A DNA stretch of 64,000 nt. Origin: Paenibacillus eucommiae. GTDB lineage: Bacteria; Bacillota; Bacilli; Paenibacillales; NBRC-103111. The stretch spans positions 124,001 through 188,000 of the forward strand of contig NZ_JAGGLB010000018.1 of NCBI RefSeq assembly GCF_017874215.1, in the 5' to 3' direction. The notes below the pieces were generated by a model. The model saw only the letters and a list, made by a program, of their open reading frames with translations, was not told the DNA's origin and did not search any database. Shown one piece after another: positions 36,168 to 43,886 of this stretch (position 1 is the stretch's first letter; every line of letters starts with the position of its first letter). Both the position numbers and the translations under genes were made by a program.

Positions 36168-36560
36168 CTAGCCTTCAGTCCGTTTGGATGGTGCGTAAGC
36201 AACCACGTCAATTTCTACCAGATACTTGCCCAAATCTACTGGCGCTGTAGTACGGGTCGGATATGGCTTGCTGAATACTTCGCTATAAGCTTGGTTGTAG
36301 CCAGGAAAATCTTCCGTGTGGCTTACATAAGCGTTTGATTTAATAACATGATCCAGCGTAAGGCCTTCAGCTTCCAAAATGATTTCGATGTTCCGCAAGC
36401 TTTGCTTGGTTTGCTCCTCAATCGTAGTGCCTACAATTTCCAAGGTAGCAGGATTTACACCTACTTGTCCGGATACATACACGAAGTCCCCCGCACGTAC
36501 AGAATGTGAAAATGGAAGTGGAAATTGTGGAGCTGCTGCAACATTCTTAGCTATTGACAT
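36168..36560 (-). CDS. RidA-family enamine/imine deaminase
   Basis: A 130-residue RidA (YjgF/YER057c/UK114) protein. Arg103 in YPTRTTAPVDL is the conserved active-site arginine. GDFVYVSGQVGV near residue 24 and NIEIILEAEGLTLDHV are typical. RidA proteins hydrolyse reactive enamines and imines made by PLP enzymes and dehydratases. The presence of both enzyme kinds in the cluster makes this a pathway-specific helper. A palindrome likely bound by the IclR regulator is about 90 bases upstream. Confidence 0.92.
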   Translation of the reverse strand: MSIAKNVAAAPQFPLPFSHSVRAGDFVYVSGQVGVNPATLEIVGTTIEEQTKQSLRNIEIILEAEGLTLDHVIKSNAYVSHTEDFPGYNQAYSEVFSKPYPTRTTAPVDLGKYLVEIDVVAYAPSKRTEG

Positions 36561-36636
36561 GATTCATCGTCCCTTCAAAATATGATTTGATTGTGTCAAG
36601 CCCAGTGACGGCAAATATTTGTAAAAAAACCTTCAC

Positions 36637-36668
36637 TGTTTCACTGATAGAAACATTAGTTTCATTAT
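36637..36668 (-). promoter_or_regulatory. IclR/KdgR-like operator candidates upstream of ridA
   Basis: Two overlapping palindromes share a half site: TGTTTCACTGATAGAAACA (36637-36655) and GAAACATTAGTTTC (36650-36663). The second, extended, matches most positions of the enterobacterial KdgR box AATGAAACANNTGTTTCATT as I recall it. KdgR is an IclR-family protein, and an IclR-family gene lies at the end of this cluster. Confidence 0.5.
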
Positions 36669-36720
36669 TAAAATGATACTTTTTTTTTAGCGCTTTGTAA
36701 ATAGCTATTCCGTGACAACA

Positions 36721-36754
36721 TAAAAAGCCGCCGTAGGTTTTCCTATGACGGCTT
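36721..36754 (-). terminator. Terminator of the IlvD/Edd dehydratase gene
   Basis: On the minus strand AAGCCGTCATAGG and CCTACGGCGGCTT form a hairpin with an AAAA loop, followed by TTTTA. Confidence 0.8.
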
Positions 36755-36775
36755 AAGTCCGATTTCTTTCCCAGA

Positions 36776-38500
36776 TTACAGCTGTATCGATCCACCCTCA
36801 AGTGCTGGTCTTGCAAGGCGTGTATATTGGCCGAGTGCACCCTTGTGCTTTATAACCGGCGCGGTCCACCGTGCTTTACGCTCCTCAAGCAGCTGCTCCA
36901 TCGCCTCTTCTGTAAGCACCACACCATCGGCTCCAATAATGGAAAGCGTACGCGAAGGAATATCGATATGCACGATATCGTTATTTTCCACAAATGCAAT
37001 CGGTCCCCCATCTACAGCTTCTGGGCACAAATAACCGATACAAGGGCCTCTTGTAGCCCCAGAGAAACGGCCGTCCGTAACAAGCGCTGTCGTCTTGGAC
37101 AGCAGAGGATCTGAAGCAATCAGCTCCGACATATAGAACATTTCCGGCATACCAATCGCTTTTGGTCCCTGGTAGCGGATAATAATTACATCTCCTGGCT
37201 GGAGTGTACGGTCGATTAGTGCATTCACTGCAGTGGTTTCATCGTCAAAAACTCTCGCAGGTCCTTGATGGACCATCATTTCTTCAACGACCGCGGATTT
37301 CTTCACTGTTGCGCCTTGAGGTGCCAGATTGCCTTTCAATAAGGCGGTTGATCCCTCATTCTTAAGCGGCTTGGATATTGGATAAATAACGTCACGCTTA
37401 TTCAGCTTGTAATTGGCCAGGAACATTTCGGCAAAACGAGGCATCTCGCTCTTATCAAACTGCACAAGATTCTCGCCGACAGTACTTCCTGTTACAGTTA
37501 TGCAATCCAGATGCAGATGCGCCTTCAGCTCCTTCATCAGCATCGGTACGCCACCTGCATACCAGAAAAGCTCTGTCGGATATTTACCCGCAGTTTTTGT
37601 ATCAACAAGCACCGGAATTTCTCTATGAATGGCATCGAACAGCTCAGGTGACAAATGGATACCGACTTCCCTTGCAATCGCGATCAAATGCATAACTGCA
37701 TTTAGTGAGCCACCAATGGCGGAATGAATCATAATTGCATTCTCAAAAGCTTTCTTCGTCAAAATATGCGAAGGCAGCAAATTGTTCTTACTCAGCGTCA
37801 TCACCTGCTGACCAGCTGCTCTAGCCATACGGCGAATTTCCGCATTCGTAGCCGGAATAAGTGCCGACCAAGGCAGCGCCAGACCAAGCGCTTCACTCAT
37901 AACCTGCATAGTCGCTGCAGTTCCCATATATTGGCATGCGCCACAGGTTGGACAGCAAGCGCGTTGGAAAGCAAGAAACTCTTCCTTCGTCATTTTTTCC
38001 TCTTTTACTTCCACGCTCATATGCCACAGCTCTTCGTTGGACTTCATACAAGGACCCGCGCCCATGGCTCCGCCCGGTACGAAAACGGATGGAATATCTA
38101 ATCTGGCAATCGCCATTAAATGTGCAGGAACAGCCTTATCCCCTGCAGAGCTTAGCACCATGGCATCGAAAGGGGTCGCCACCGCATGAATTTCTACCAT
38201 AGAAGCAATGAAATCCCGCGAAGCGAGTGAGTAATGCATGCCCCCATGTGCCTGGGCAATGCCGTCGCATATATCAGTGGTCGTGTAGATTGCCGGCTTA
38301 CCGCCGCTCTGCAGAACACCCTTTTCCATTTCAGAAACAAGCTCTCCTAGATGATAGGAGCTCGGATGACTTGAGCCTTGTGTGCTCTCTACTAATACTT
38401 GTACTTTATCCAAATCGGACACAGTCCAATCCATGGACATCCGCAGAGCATCGCCCTCGAAGCTCATTTTTCTTACGTTCTGACTTTTCATCTCTGTCAA
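36776..38500 (-). CDS. IlvD/Edd-family dehydratase with altered Fe-S ligands
   Basis: A 574-residue dehydratase of the dihydroxy-acid / phosphogluconate / sugar-acid dehydratase family. ICDGIAQAHGGMHYSLASRD (residues 77-96), CCPTCGACQ (182-190) and VTDGRFSGATRGP near 475 are conserved. In usual IlvD proteins the cluster cysteines sit in a TPCN motif, a CDK motif and the CxxCGxC region. Here the first position reads HPSS (46-49) and the second reads AGDK (119-122), so two of the three are missing while Cys78 is present, as in Edd. It starts at TTG 38500 behind AAAGGATGG. Substrate may be a sugar acid or hydroxy acid, not necessarily the isoleucine/valine intermediate. Confidence 0.8.
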   Translation of the reverse strand: MTEMKSQNVRKMSFEGDALRMSMDWTVSDLDKVQVLVESTQGSSHPSSYHLGELVSEMEKGVLQSGGKPAIYTTTDICDGIAQAHGGMHYSLASRDFIASMVEIHAVATPFDAMVLSSAGDKAVPAHLMAIARLDIPSVFVPGGAMGAGPCMKSNEELWHMSVEVKEEKMTKEEFLAFQRACCPTCGACQYMGTAATMQVMSEALGLALPWSALIPATNAEIRRMARAAGQQVMTLSKNNLLPSHILTKKAFENAIMIHSAIGGSLNAVMHLIAIAREVGIHLSPELFDAIHREIPVLVDTKTAGKYPTELFWYAGGVPMLMKELKAHLHLDCITVTGSTVGENLVQFDKSEMPRFAEMFLANYKLNKRDVIYPISKPLKNEGSTALLKGNLAPQGATVKKSAVVEEMMVHQGPARVFDDETTAVNALIDRTLQPGDVIIIRYQGPKAIGMPEMFYMSELIASDPLLSKTTALVTDGRFSGATRGPCIGYLCPEAVDGGPIAFVENNDIVHIDIPSRTLSIIGADGVVLTEEAMEQLLEERKARWTAPVIKHKGALGQYTRLARPALEGGSIQL

Positions 38501-38585
38501 AGGTAACCCATCCTTTCGGGATCTTAATTGAAAAATTATAACTCGATGATCTTATTACATTTAGTATAAACGCATAGTGTATGAT

Positions 38586-38608
38586 TGTCTACAATCTTTT
38601 TATAGACA
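38586..38608 (-). promoter_or_regulatory. TGTCTA...TAGACA palindrome upstream of the dehydratase gene
   Basis: TGTCTA and TAGACA are separated by 11 A/T-rich bases, about 90 bases before the dehydratase start. It looks like an operator half-site pair, but I do not recognise its regulator. Confidence 0.4.
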
Positions 38609-38668
38609 GTTTACATCGTAGTTCATCCGATTGATGCGATCCTGCCTTTCATTCTTAAGACCGTTATA

Positions 38669-38697
38669 TAAAAAAAAATCCCGGTCAATTGACCGGG
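38669..38697 (-). terminator. Terminator of the copper operon
   Basis: CCCGGTCAATTGACCGGG is a perfect palindrome. On the minus strand it is followed by ATTTTTTTTT. It lies just after the glutaredoxin gene. Confidence 0.88.
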
Positions 38698-38705
38698 TCA
38701 TAAGT

Positions 38706-38960
38706 TTATTGCAGGAGCTTGCTTATCTCGTTCAAGTTTTCAGAGAAACCAACGAATATCTTGTCTTGAATGACAATGGTCGGTACGATCTGCTTGCCGG
38801 TCAGCTCCAGCACTTCTTTCGCATAATTCACATCTTCTTCGCAGTTGAAGTCGATGTAGGGAATTTGATGCTCATTGAAGTAGCGCTTGGCAAATTGGCA
38901 ATCACTGCAAGTCGGAATCGTGTACATTTTGACTGGTGCTTTCGAATCGATTTTCAGCAT
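38706..38960 (-). CDS. Glutaredoxin-like thiol oxidoreductase
   Basis: An 84-residue glutaredoxin-fold protein with the redox pair Cys18/Cys21 in PTCSDC and the cis-Pro segment IVPTIVIQDKIFVGF near residues 58-72. It is the last gene of the copper operon, 14 bases after the reductase-like gene, behind AAAGGAGCG. It could keep cysteines of the copper proteins reduced or supply electrons to the neighbouring reductase-like protein. Both roles are inference. Confidence 0.85.
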   Translation of the reverse strand: MLKIDSKAPVKMYTIPTCSDCQFAKRYFNEHQIPYIDFNCEEDVNYAKEVLELTGKQIVPTIVIQDKIFVGFSENLNEISKLLQ

Positions 38961-38974
38961 AAAAGTTCGCTCCT

Positions 38975-39595
38975 TTACACGACAATTTGTTTTAACTGCT
39001 CGATCGTAATTCGGTCCACGAATTTGCTGAACTTTTCTTTCCCTTTCGCCTGTTCCTTGTATAAATCGATCAGCGTGGATACGACAGGAACAAGCCGTTC
39101 TTCCGTTATGCCGGTGATCAGCAGGCGCCCCATCGCGGCCTTGATTCCTTTGGGCTCTCCTCCGACGTAAATATCGAACGTGTCTCGCATTTTAACAACG
39201 CCTATATCTTTCAGCAGCGGTTCACTCGTGCCCAGCGCGCAGCCTGCGTAGCCAACCTTCAATGGCGTAGGCGTCGCAATGCCGGCAATCGCCCGATTCA
39301 AGTTGCGAGCCGTCTCCAGACCGGCTTCTTCCGCGCCTTTGCAGAAGTTGCAGGCAATCAGGCTCTTGGTCGCAAACCCTGCCGGGTACACTTCCAGTCC
39401 GGCTCGCTCCAGCTCCTCCTGGATAGCCTCCCGCTTATCGAGAGGCACTTCCACGTAAAGCTGCTTGAACGAGGTCATTTCAATTTTGGCGTCCGAACTG
39501 GCGATCGTACCGATCTTGGCAAGCTGATTCGGCGTAAAGAGACTTCCCCCGACTTGAATGGCAGGTGATACCGCCAGTTTCGTCTTTTCTCCCAT
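38975..39595 (-). CDS. Small sulfite/nitrite-reductase-like protein with altered Cys motif
   Basis: A 206-residue single-unit relative of sulfite and nitrite reductases: a ferredoxin-like half domain (about 12-75) then the Fe-S/siroheme part. Standard enzymes bind a 4Fe-4S cluster and siroheme through C-x5-C and C-x3-C. Here the first pair is Cys82-x2-Cys85 (ACNFCKG), and the second is Cys119 with Thr123 (AGCALGT), so the fourth ligand, the siroheme-bridging one, is missing. It may hold only a 3-Cys cluster. ATG 39595 lies 7 bases after GGGAG. It sits between the copper lipoprotein and glutaredoxin in the cop operon. Its reaction is unknown. Confidence 0.75.
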   Translation of the reverse strand: MGEKTKLAVSPAIQVGGSLFTPNQLAKIGTIASSDAKIEMTSFKQLYVEVPLDKREAIQEELERAGLEVYPAGFATKSLIACNFCKGAEEAGLETARNLNRAIAGIATPTPLKVGYAGCALGTSEPLLKDIGVVKMRDTFDIYVGGEPKGIKAAMGRLLITGITEERLVPVVSTLIDLYKEQAKGKEKFSKFVDRITIEQLKQIVV

Positions 39596-39619
39596 GATCA
39601 TTCTCCCTTTGTGCCTCCG

Positions 39620-40543
39620 TTATTTCACATTGACGACGAATGGAACAGTGAAGACCTCGCCATTGTGCTGAAATTGTCCCCAAATTTTGTACGTTCCGCT
39701 TTGTGGAAAAGAAGTCGCGAATTGAGCTTCCGGTCCGGTCGCTTTCTCGTCGATCGGATGGACATGAAGATACTGCTCCGCATCCTTCGATAGAATCACA
39801 ACATGGCCGACTGCGCCTAAATACGGCTGCAGATTATCGATTCCCTTTTTCGTCTTTGCATCGCGAATGTTGAAAGTCAAGGTCACGTCTTCTTTCGGCT
39901 TGGTGGCGCTCATTGCCAGCTCGATTTCCTTGCCATCGACTTCTTTCACCAGCTTCGCGTCAGCTGCAATCGCGGTATGCTTGCCTTCCTTGCCTTCCAC
40001 CTTCACCCACTCGCTAAGCGTGGTATTGGCGCCGCCAGTCGGAATAAAGTCCGAAAATACCTTGTACTCACCACCAGCCGGGAACGAAGTGTTCACCGTA
40101 AATTTGCCGTCTCCCTTAAACTCTGGATGAATGTGGTTAAAGAACGACAAATCGTGATTGACGATAATGAGATGAAGCAATTTTTCATGATTAACATCAT
40201 ACTTATTGACCGTTTTCCCGTCCTTTTCCGTAACTTGAATAGTCAATTCCGTTTCTTCGTTTGCTTTTGCGGCGCCTGCGGGGAAGGTAAACGATACGTT
40301 AAGATCCTCCGATGCAGGCTTCGCAGCTGCGCCATGATCGCCGTGGCCGCCTCCGTGCTCCATGTCTCCCGCCTCCTTTTTCTCATTTCCTGCTGACTTC
40401 TCGGCGTTCTCTTGCCCACTGCTTGCTGCATGCCCGGCATGGTTATTTCCGCCTGCTGGCTTCTTGTCCTCCGCTTTGCCGCATGCAGCCAATACGCTAA
40501 AAGCAAGTACCGCTGCAGCGACGAGGATGATTTTCTTCTTCAT
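39620..40543 (-). CDS. His-rich copper-operon lipoprotein
   Basis: A 307-residue secreted lipoprotein with lipobox VLAAC (Cys21). Residues about 30-75 are a His/Gly/Lys/Glu-rich linker (NHAGHAASSG, MEHGGGHGDHG) able to bind metal. Two beta-sandwich domains follow, each with a His cluster (LLHLIIVNHDLSFFNHIHPE; HVVILSKDAEQYLHVHP). It is 21 bases after copA. It probably binds copper on the outer face of the membrane. Similar proteins are annotated as FixH- or YtkA-like, which I cannot confirm. Confidence 0.8.
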   Translation of the reverse strand: MKKKIILVAAAVLAFSVLAACGKAEDKKPAGGNNHAGHAASSGQENAEKSAGNEKKEAGDMEHGGGHGDHGAAAKPASEDLNVSFTFPAGAAKANEETELTIQVTEKDGKTVNKYDVNHEKLLHLIIVNHDLSFFNHIHPEFKGDGKFTVNTSFPAGGEYKVFSDFIPTGGANTTLSEWVKVEGKEGKHTAIAADAKLVKEVDGKEIELAMSATKPKEDVTLTFNIRDAKTKKGIDNLQPYLGAVGHVVILSKDAEQYLHVHPIDEKATGPEAQFATSFPQSGTYKIWGQFQHNGEVFTVPFVVNVK

Positions 40544-40564
40544 GGTTCGTACAACTCCGTTTCA

Positions 40565-43024
40565 TTATAAGTTGGAGGATGCAGAGCGCACCTTGACCCG
40601 CTGCAGCCGCAAAGCGTTAAGTACGACGGACACCGAACTGAGCGCCATCGCTGCTCCCGCCACCCAAGGGGCGAGAAGTCCAATCGCGGCGATTGGAATG
40701 CCGAGCGTGTTGTATCCGAGCGCCCAGAACAAATTCTGCCGGATATTGTTCATCGTTTTGCGGCTCATGTAGATCGCATCTGGAATGCTCGTCAGTTCGC
40801 CGCGCATCAGGGTGACGTCCGCGGCCTCCATAGCCACATCCGTACCGGTACCAATCGCCATGCCGATATCTGCCATAGCCAGCGCCGGGGCATCATTGAT
40901 GCCGTCGCCGACCATCGCTACTTTCTTGCCCTGCGCTTGCAGCTTCTTCACTTCTTCCGCTTTGCCTTCCGGAAGCACTTCGGCGCGAACATGATCGATG
41001 CCAACTTGCTTGGCTATCGCCTGTGCGGTGCGTTCGTTGTCTCCAGTCATCATGATGACTTCAATGCCCATTTCTTTCAGCCGCGTTACGGCTTCTTTCG
41101 ACGTTTCTTTGATCGTATCGGCCACCGCGACAAGACCTGCATACTTGCGGTCGATCGCGATCAGCATCGCCGTTTTCCCGTCTTCCTCCAGCCGAGTCAT
41201 GCGGTCAAGCGCCTGTTCAACCGAAATTTCATATTTCGCCATCAGCTTGCGCGTACCGGCCAGGACTTCTTTGCCTTCGACGACGGCGCGGATCCCAAAG
41301 CCCGGAATCGCCTCGAATTGTTCCGTTGCCGGAAGTTCGATGCCTTTGGCTCTGATTCCGGCAACGATCGCTTCCGCAAGCGGATGCTCGGAGTCCTTCT
41401 CGGCAGCGCCAACCAAGCGAAGAAAAACAGATTCATCCATATTTGAAGCGGCAACATCCGTAAGTTCTGGCTTCCCCTTGGTTACAGTGCCGGTTTTGTC
41501 GAGAATGATCGTATTGATCTTATGCGTGGATTCCAGATGCTCGCCCCCTTTGAACAGCACGCCAAGCTCCGCCGCGCGGCCGGACCCCGCCATAATCGAT
41601 GTCGGTGTAGCGAGCCCCAGTGCGCAAGGGCAAGCGATGACCAGGATCGCAATCGCCTTCTCCAGCGCATTTGCGAAATCGCCAGGGGTAACCCAGAAGT
41701 ACCAGACAACAAACGCGGCAACCGCGATTCCTACGACGATGGGCACGAAGATGCCGGAAATCACATCTGCTACCCGTTGAATAGGTGCTTTGGAGCCCTG
41801 TGCCTCTTCCACGACTTTAATGATTTGGGCAAGCGCCGTTTCTTTGCCGACCTTTGTCGCTTTCAATCTCAATCTGCCGTTTTTGTTGACTGTAGCGCCA
41901 ATGACGGTATCTCCGGCTTTCTTATCAACTGGAATGCTCTCGCCGGTCAGCATCGATTCATCAACCGATGAGCTGCCTTCGAGCACTTCCCCATCCACCG
42001 GGATCTTCTCGCCGGGCTTCACGACCACGATGTCGCCAGCAAGCACGTCTTCAACCGGAATCGTCAACTCCTGTCCGTCCCGAATTACAAGGGCAGTTTT
42101 CGCCTGAAGGCCCATCAGCGTCTTGATGGCTTCAGATGTGCGGCCTTTGGCCAGCGATTCAAACAGCTTTCCGAGAATGACTAGGGTGATGAGAACCGCG
42201 CTCGTTTCGTAGTACATCGAGGGACCGTGATGAGCCATGCTGCCCATCGAAGCCCATTCAATCGTTAAGTATACGCTGTAGAAGTAGGCAGCCGACGTGC
42301 CGAGCGAAACCAGTACGTCCATATTCGCGCTTTTATTACGCAGCGCCTTGAACGCGCCCACATAGAACTGCTTGCCGATGTAAAATTGAACCGGTGTGGC
42401 AAGTAGCAGTTGAAACCATGGATTCATAAATAGATCCGGCATCCAGATCCAGGATAAGAACGTGAAGTGACTTACCATGGACCAGAGCAGCGGAAGAGAG
42501 AGAACGGCTGAGATAAGCAATGTCCGCTTTTGCTGCCGAATAGCTTTCTCACGATGCTCCGCTGGATCGGCTTCGTCTTGCTTCGTAATTGCTTTATAGC
42601 CAAGTTTCTCCACGCGTTGCTGCATATCGGCAATAGACACATCCGCCGCATTGTATTCAACCCGCGCCGTTTCCATTGCAAAGTTAACGGAAGCGTTCGT
42701 GACGCCGGGCAATTTGCCGAGGCCTTTCTCGATCTTATTTGCGCAAGCCGCGCAGGTCATGCCTTCCAAACTGAAATCGACGACTTCTTTTGCCGTGCCG
42801 TAGCCAAGCTTTTTGATGGTTTCTTCCAACCGCTGGACATCCATCTTCGCCGGATCATACGTCACACTTGCCTTCTCCAAAGCGAAGTTTACGTTTGCGA
42901 TTGCTACGCCGTCGAGTTTGCCAAGCCCCTTCTCGATCTTATTCGCACAGGCAGCACACGTCATGCCCGTGAGCTGCAAGGTCGTTTGATTGTTCTTCTG
43001 GTTTGTTGCGATTGCTGTTGCCAT
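40565..43024 (-). CDS. copA: Copper-exporting P1B-type ATPase
   Basis: An 819-residue P-type ATPase that pumps Cu(I) out of the cell. Two metal-binding domains begin with GMTCAAC (Cys23/Cys26 and about Cys91/Cys94). The ion-site CPC is near residue 464 in IACPCALGLATP, the phosphorylated Asp is in DKTGT near 507, SEHPLAEA contains the HP motif near 553, and GDGINDAPAL is near 715. Two N-terminal domains are usual in Bacillus CopA. It lies 32 bases after copZ and starts behind AAGGGGCG. Confidence 0.96.
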   Translation of the reverse strand: MATAIATNQKNNQTTLQLTGMTCAACANKIEKGLGKLDGVAIANVNFALEKASVTYDPAKMDVQRLEETIKKLGYGTAKEVVDFSLEGMTCAACANKIEKGLGKLPGVTNASVNFAMETARVEYNAADVSIADMQQRVEKLGYKAITKQDEADPAEHREKAIRQQKRTLLISAVLSLPLLWSMVSHFTFLSWIWMPDLFMNPWFQLLLATPVQFYIGKQFYVGAFKALRNKSANMDVLVSLGTSAAYFYSVYLTIEWASMGSMAHHGPSMYYETSAVLITLVILGKLFESLAKGRTSEAIKTLMGLQAKTALVIRDGQELTIPVEDVLAGDIVVVKPGEKIPVDGEVLEGSSSVDESMLTGESIPVDKKAGDTVIGATVNKNGRLRLKATKVGKETALAQIIKVVEEAQGSKAPIQRVADVISGIFVPIVVGIAVAAFVVWYFWVTPGDFANALEKAIAILVIACPCALGLATPTSIMAGSGRAAELGVLFKGGEHLESTHKINTIILDKTGTVTKGKPELTDVAASNMDESVFLRLVGAAEKDSEHPLAEAIVAGIRAKGIELPATEQFEAIPGFGIRAVVEGKEVLAGTRKLMAKYEISVEQALDRMTRLEEDGKTAMLIAIDRKYAGLVAVADTIKETSKEAVTRLKEMGIEVIMMTGDNERTAQAIAKQVGIDHVRAEVLPEGKAEEVKKLQAQGKKVAMVGDGINDAPALAMADIGMAIGTGTDVAMEAADVTLMRGELTSIPDAIYMSRKTMNNIRQNLFWALGYNTLGIPIAAIGLLAPWVAGAAMALSSVSVVLNALRLQRVKVRSASSNL

Positions 43025-43056
43025 TGGTGTTCGCCCCTTATCTCGTCATAGGTGGA

Positions 43057-43257
43057 TTAAACGACGTCGTATCCCTGTTCCTTGATCGCTTCTTTAATAG
43101 CCTTGAGGGTGACAACGTTCTCCTCATACGATACATCCACCGTGCCGCTTGCCAGATTCACTTTGCCGGCTGCCCTGATTTCTTTCAGCGCGCCTTCAAT
43201 GGAGATTACGCAATGTTGGCAGCTCATACCTTCAACTTGCAATGTTTGTTTGGTCAT
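43057..43257 (-). CDS. copZ: Copper chaperone
   Basis: A 66-residue HMA-domain protein with the Cu(I) motif MSCQHC (Cys13/Cys16), ending in a KEAIKEQGYDV segment typical of CopZ. It hands copper to the N-terminal domains of CopA. I use ATG 43257, 10 bases from AAAGGAG; a TTG at 43263 is the alternative. It is the first gene of the operon behind a promoter with two CsoR-type operators. Confidence 0.94.
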   Translation of the reverse strand: MTKQTLQVEGMSCQHCVISIEGALKEIRAAGKVNLASGTVDVSYEENVVTLKAIKEAIKEQGYDVV

Positions 43258-43300
43258 GTTCAACTCGCTCCTTTATCATTCCAATGATCTTCCTGCCTGT

Positions 43301-43330
43301 AGTATACCCCTCTACCCTATATTAAGTCAA
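43301..43330 (-). promoter_or_regulatory. copZ promoter with CsoR operator
   Basis: On the minus strand TTGACT (43325-43330) and TATACT (43301-43306) are separated by 18 bases. The operator-like TATACCCCTCTACCCTATA (43303-43321, plus strand) fills the spacer and covers the -10 element, as expected for repression by apo-CsoR. Confidence 0.78.
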
Positions 43331-43343
43331 TAATTTTTTACGG

Positions 43344-43360
43344 TACCCATGTACCCTATA
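43344..43360 (-). promoter_or_regulatory. Second CsoR-type operator before copZ
   Basis: TACCCATGTACCCTATA matches the copZ operator core (TACCCCTCTACCCTATA) at 14 of 17 positions. It lies just upstream of the -35 element. Confidence 0.65.
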
Positions 43361-43373
43361 ATTATAAGGGTGT

Positions 43374-43395
43374 AAAAAGCAGCATTGCTGCTGCT
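43374..43395 (-). terminator. Terminator of csoR
   Basis: On the minus strand AGCAGCA and TGCTGCT form a short hairpin followed by TTTTTA. Confidence 0.65.
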
Positions 43396-43412
43396 TGAAA
43401 TCGGTCCGAGCT

Positions 43413-43763
43413 TTATTTCATCAGTTTATTGATCGTCGTCATTAATTCCGTTAATACTTCCGTATCCCCTTCTTGAATCCGTTCGATGACACAACTTTTC
43501 ATATGATATTCAAGCAGCAGCTTCCCGACACCGTTCAATGAAGCTTGCACCGAAGCGATCTGATTCAACACATCATCACAGTAAATATCTTTCTCAATCA
43601 TGCCCTTAATGCCGCGAACCTGTCCCTCGATTCGATTCAATCGGTTGAGCAGACCACTCTTGGCTTTATCGGAATGATGGCTCTTGCGCTCACCTTCTCC
43701 ATGAGAGCAGCAGCCCGGATCTTGCTCCATCGCTTGTTCCATGAGTATCATTTCTTCGCTCAT
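43413..43763 (-). CDS. csoR: Copper-sensing transcriptional repressor
   Basis: A 116-residue CsoR-family repressor. The Cu(I) ligands Cys62, His87 and Cys91 are present with exactly the C-x24-H-x3-C spacing of B. subtilis CsoR. The leader of about 33 residues adds extra Cys18-Cys19 and His residues, which other CsoR proteins usually lack. LNRLNRIEGQVRGIKGMI at about 39-56 is the conserved DNA-facing helix. It has its own promoter with a CsoR operator, giving autoregulation, and lies upstream of copZ on the same strand. Confidence 0.95.
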   Translation of the reverse strand: MSEEMILMEQAMEQDPGCCSHGEGERKSHHSDKAKSGLLNRLNRIEGQVRGIKGMIEKDIYCDDVLNQIASVQASLNGVGKLLLEYHMKSCVIERIQEGDTEVLTELMTTINKLMK

Positions 43764-43784
43764 CGAAATCCCTCCTTTTTTATT

Positions 43785-43813
43785 ATTATAGCATACCCCC
43801 CAACCCTATGCAA
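43785..43813 (-). promoter_or_regulatory. csoR promoter with CsoR operator
   Basis: On the minus strand TTGCAT (43808-43813) and TATAAT (43785-43790) are 17 bases apart. The operator CATACCCCCCAACCCTATG (43792-43810) occupies the spacer. Confidence 0.75.
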
Positions 43814-43886
43814 AGAAAATATAAATTTATTAATTCGACGGTCTCCAGTCAACTACGACGATTTGGCCCGAAGCCCGATTCATGGA

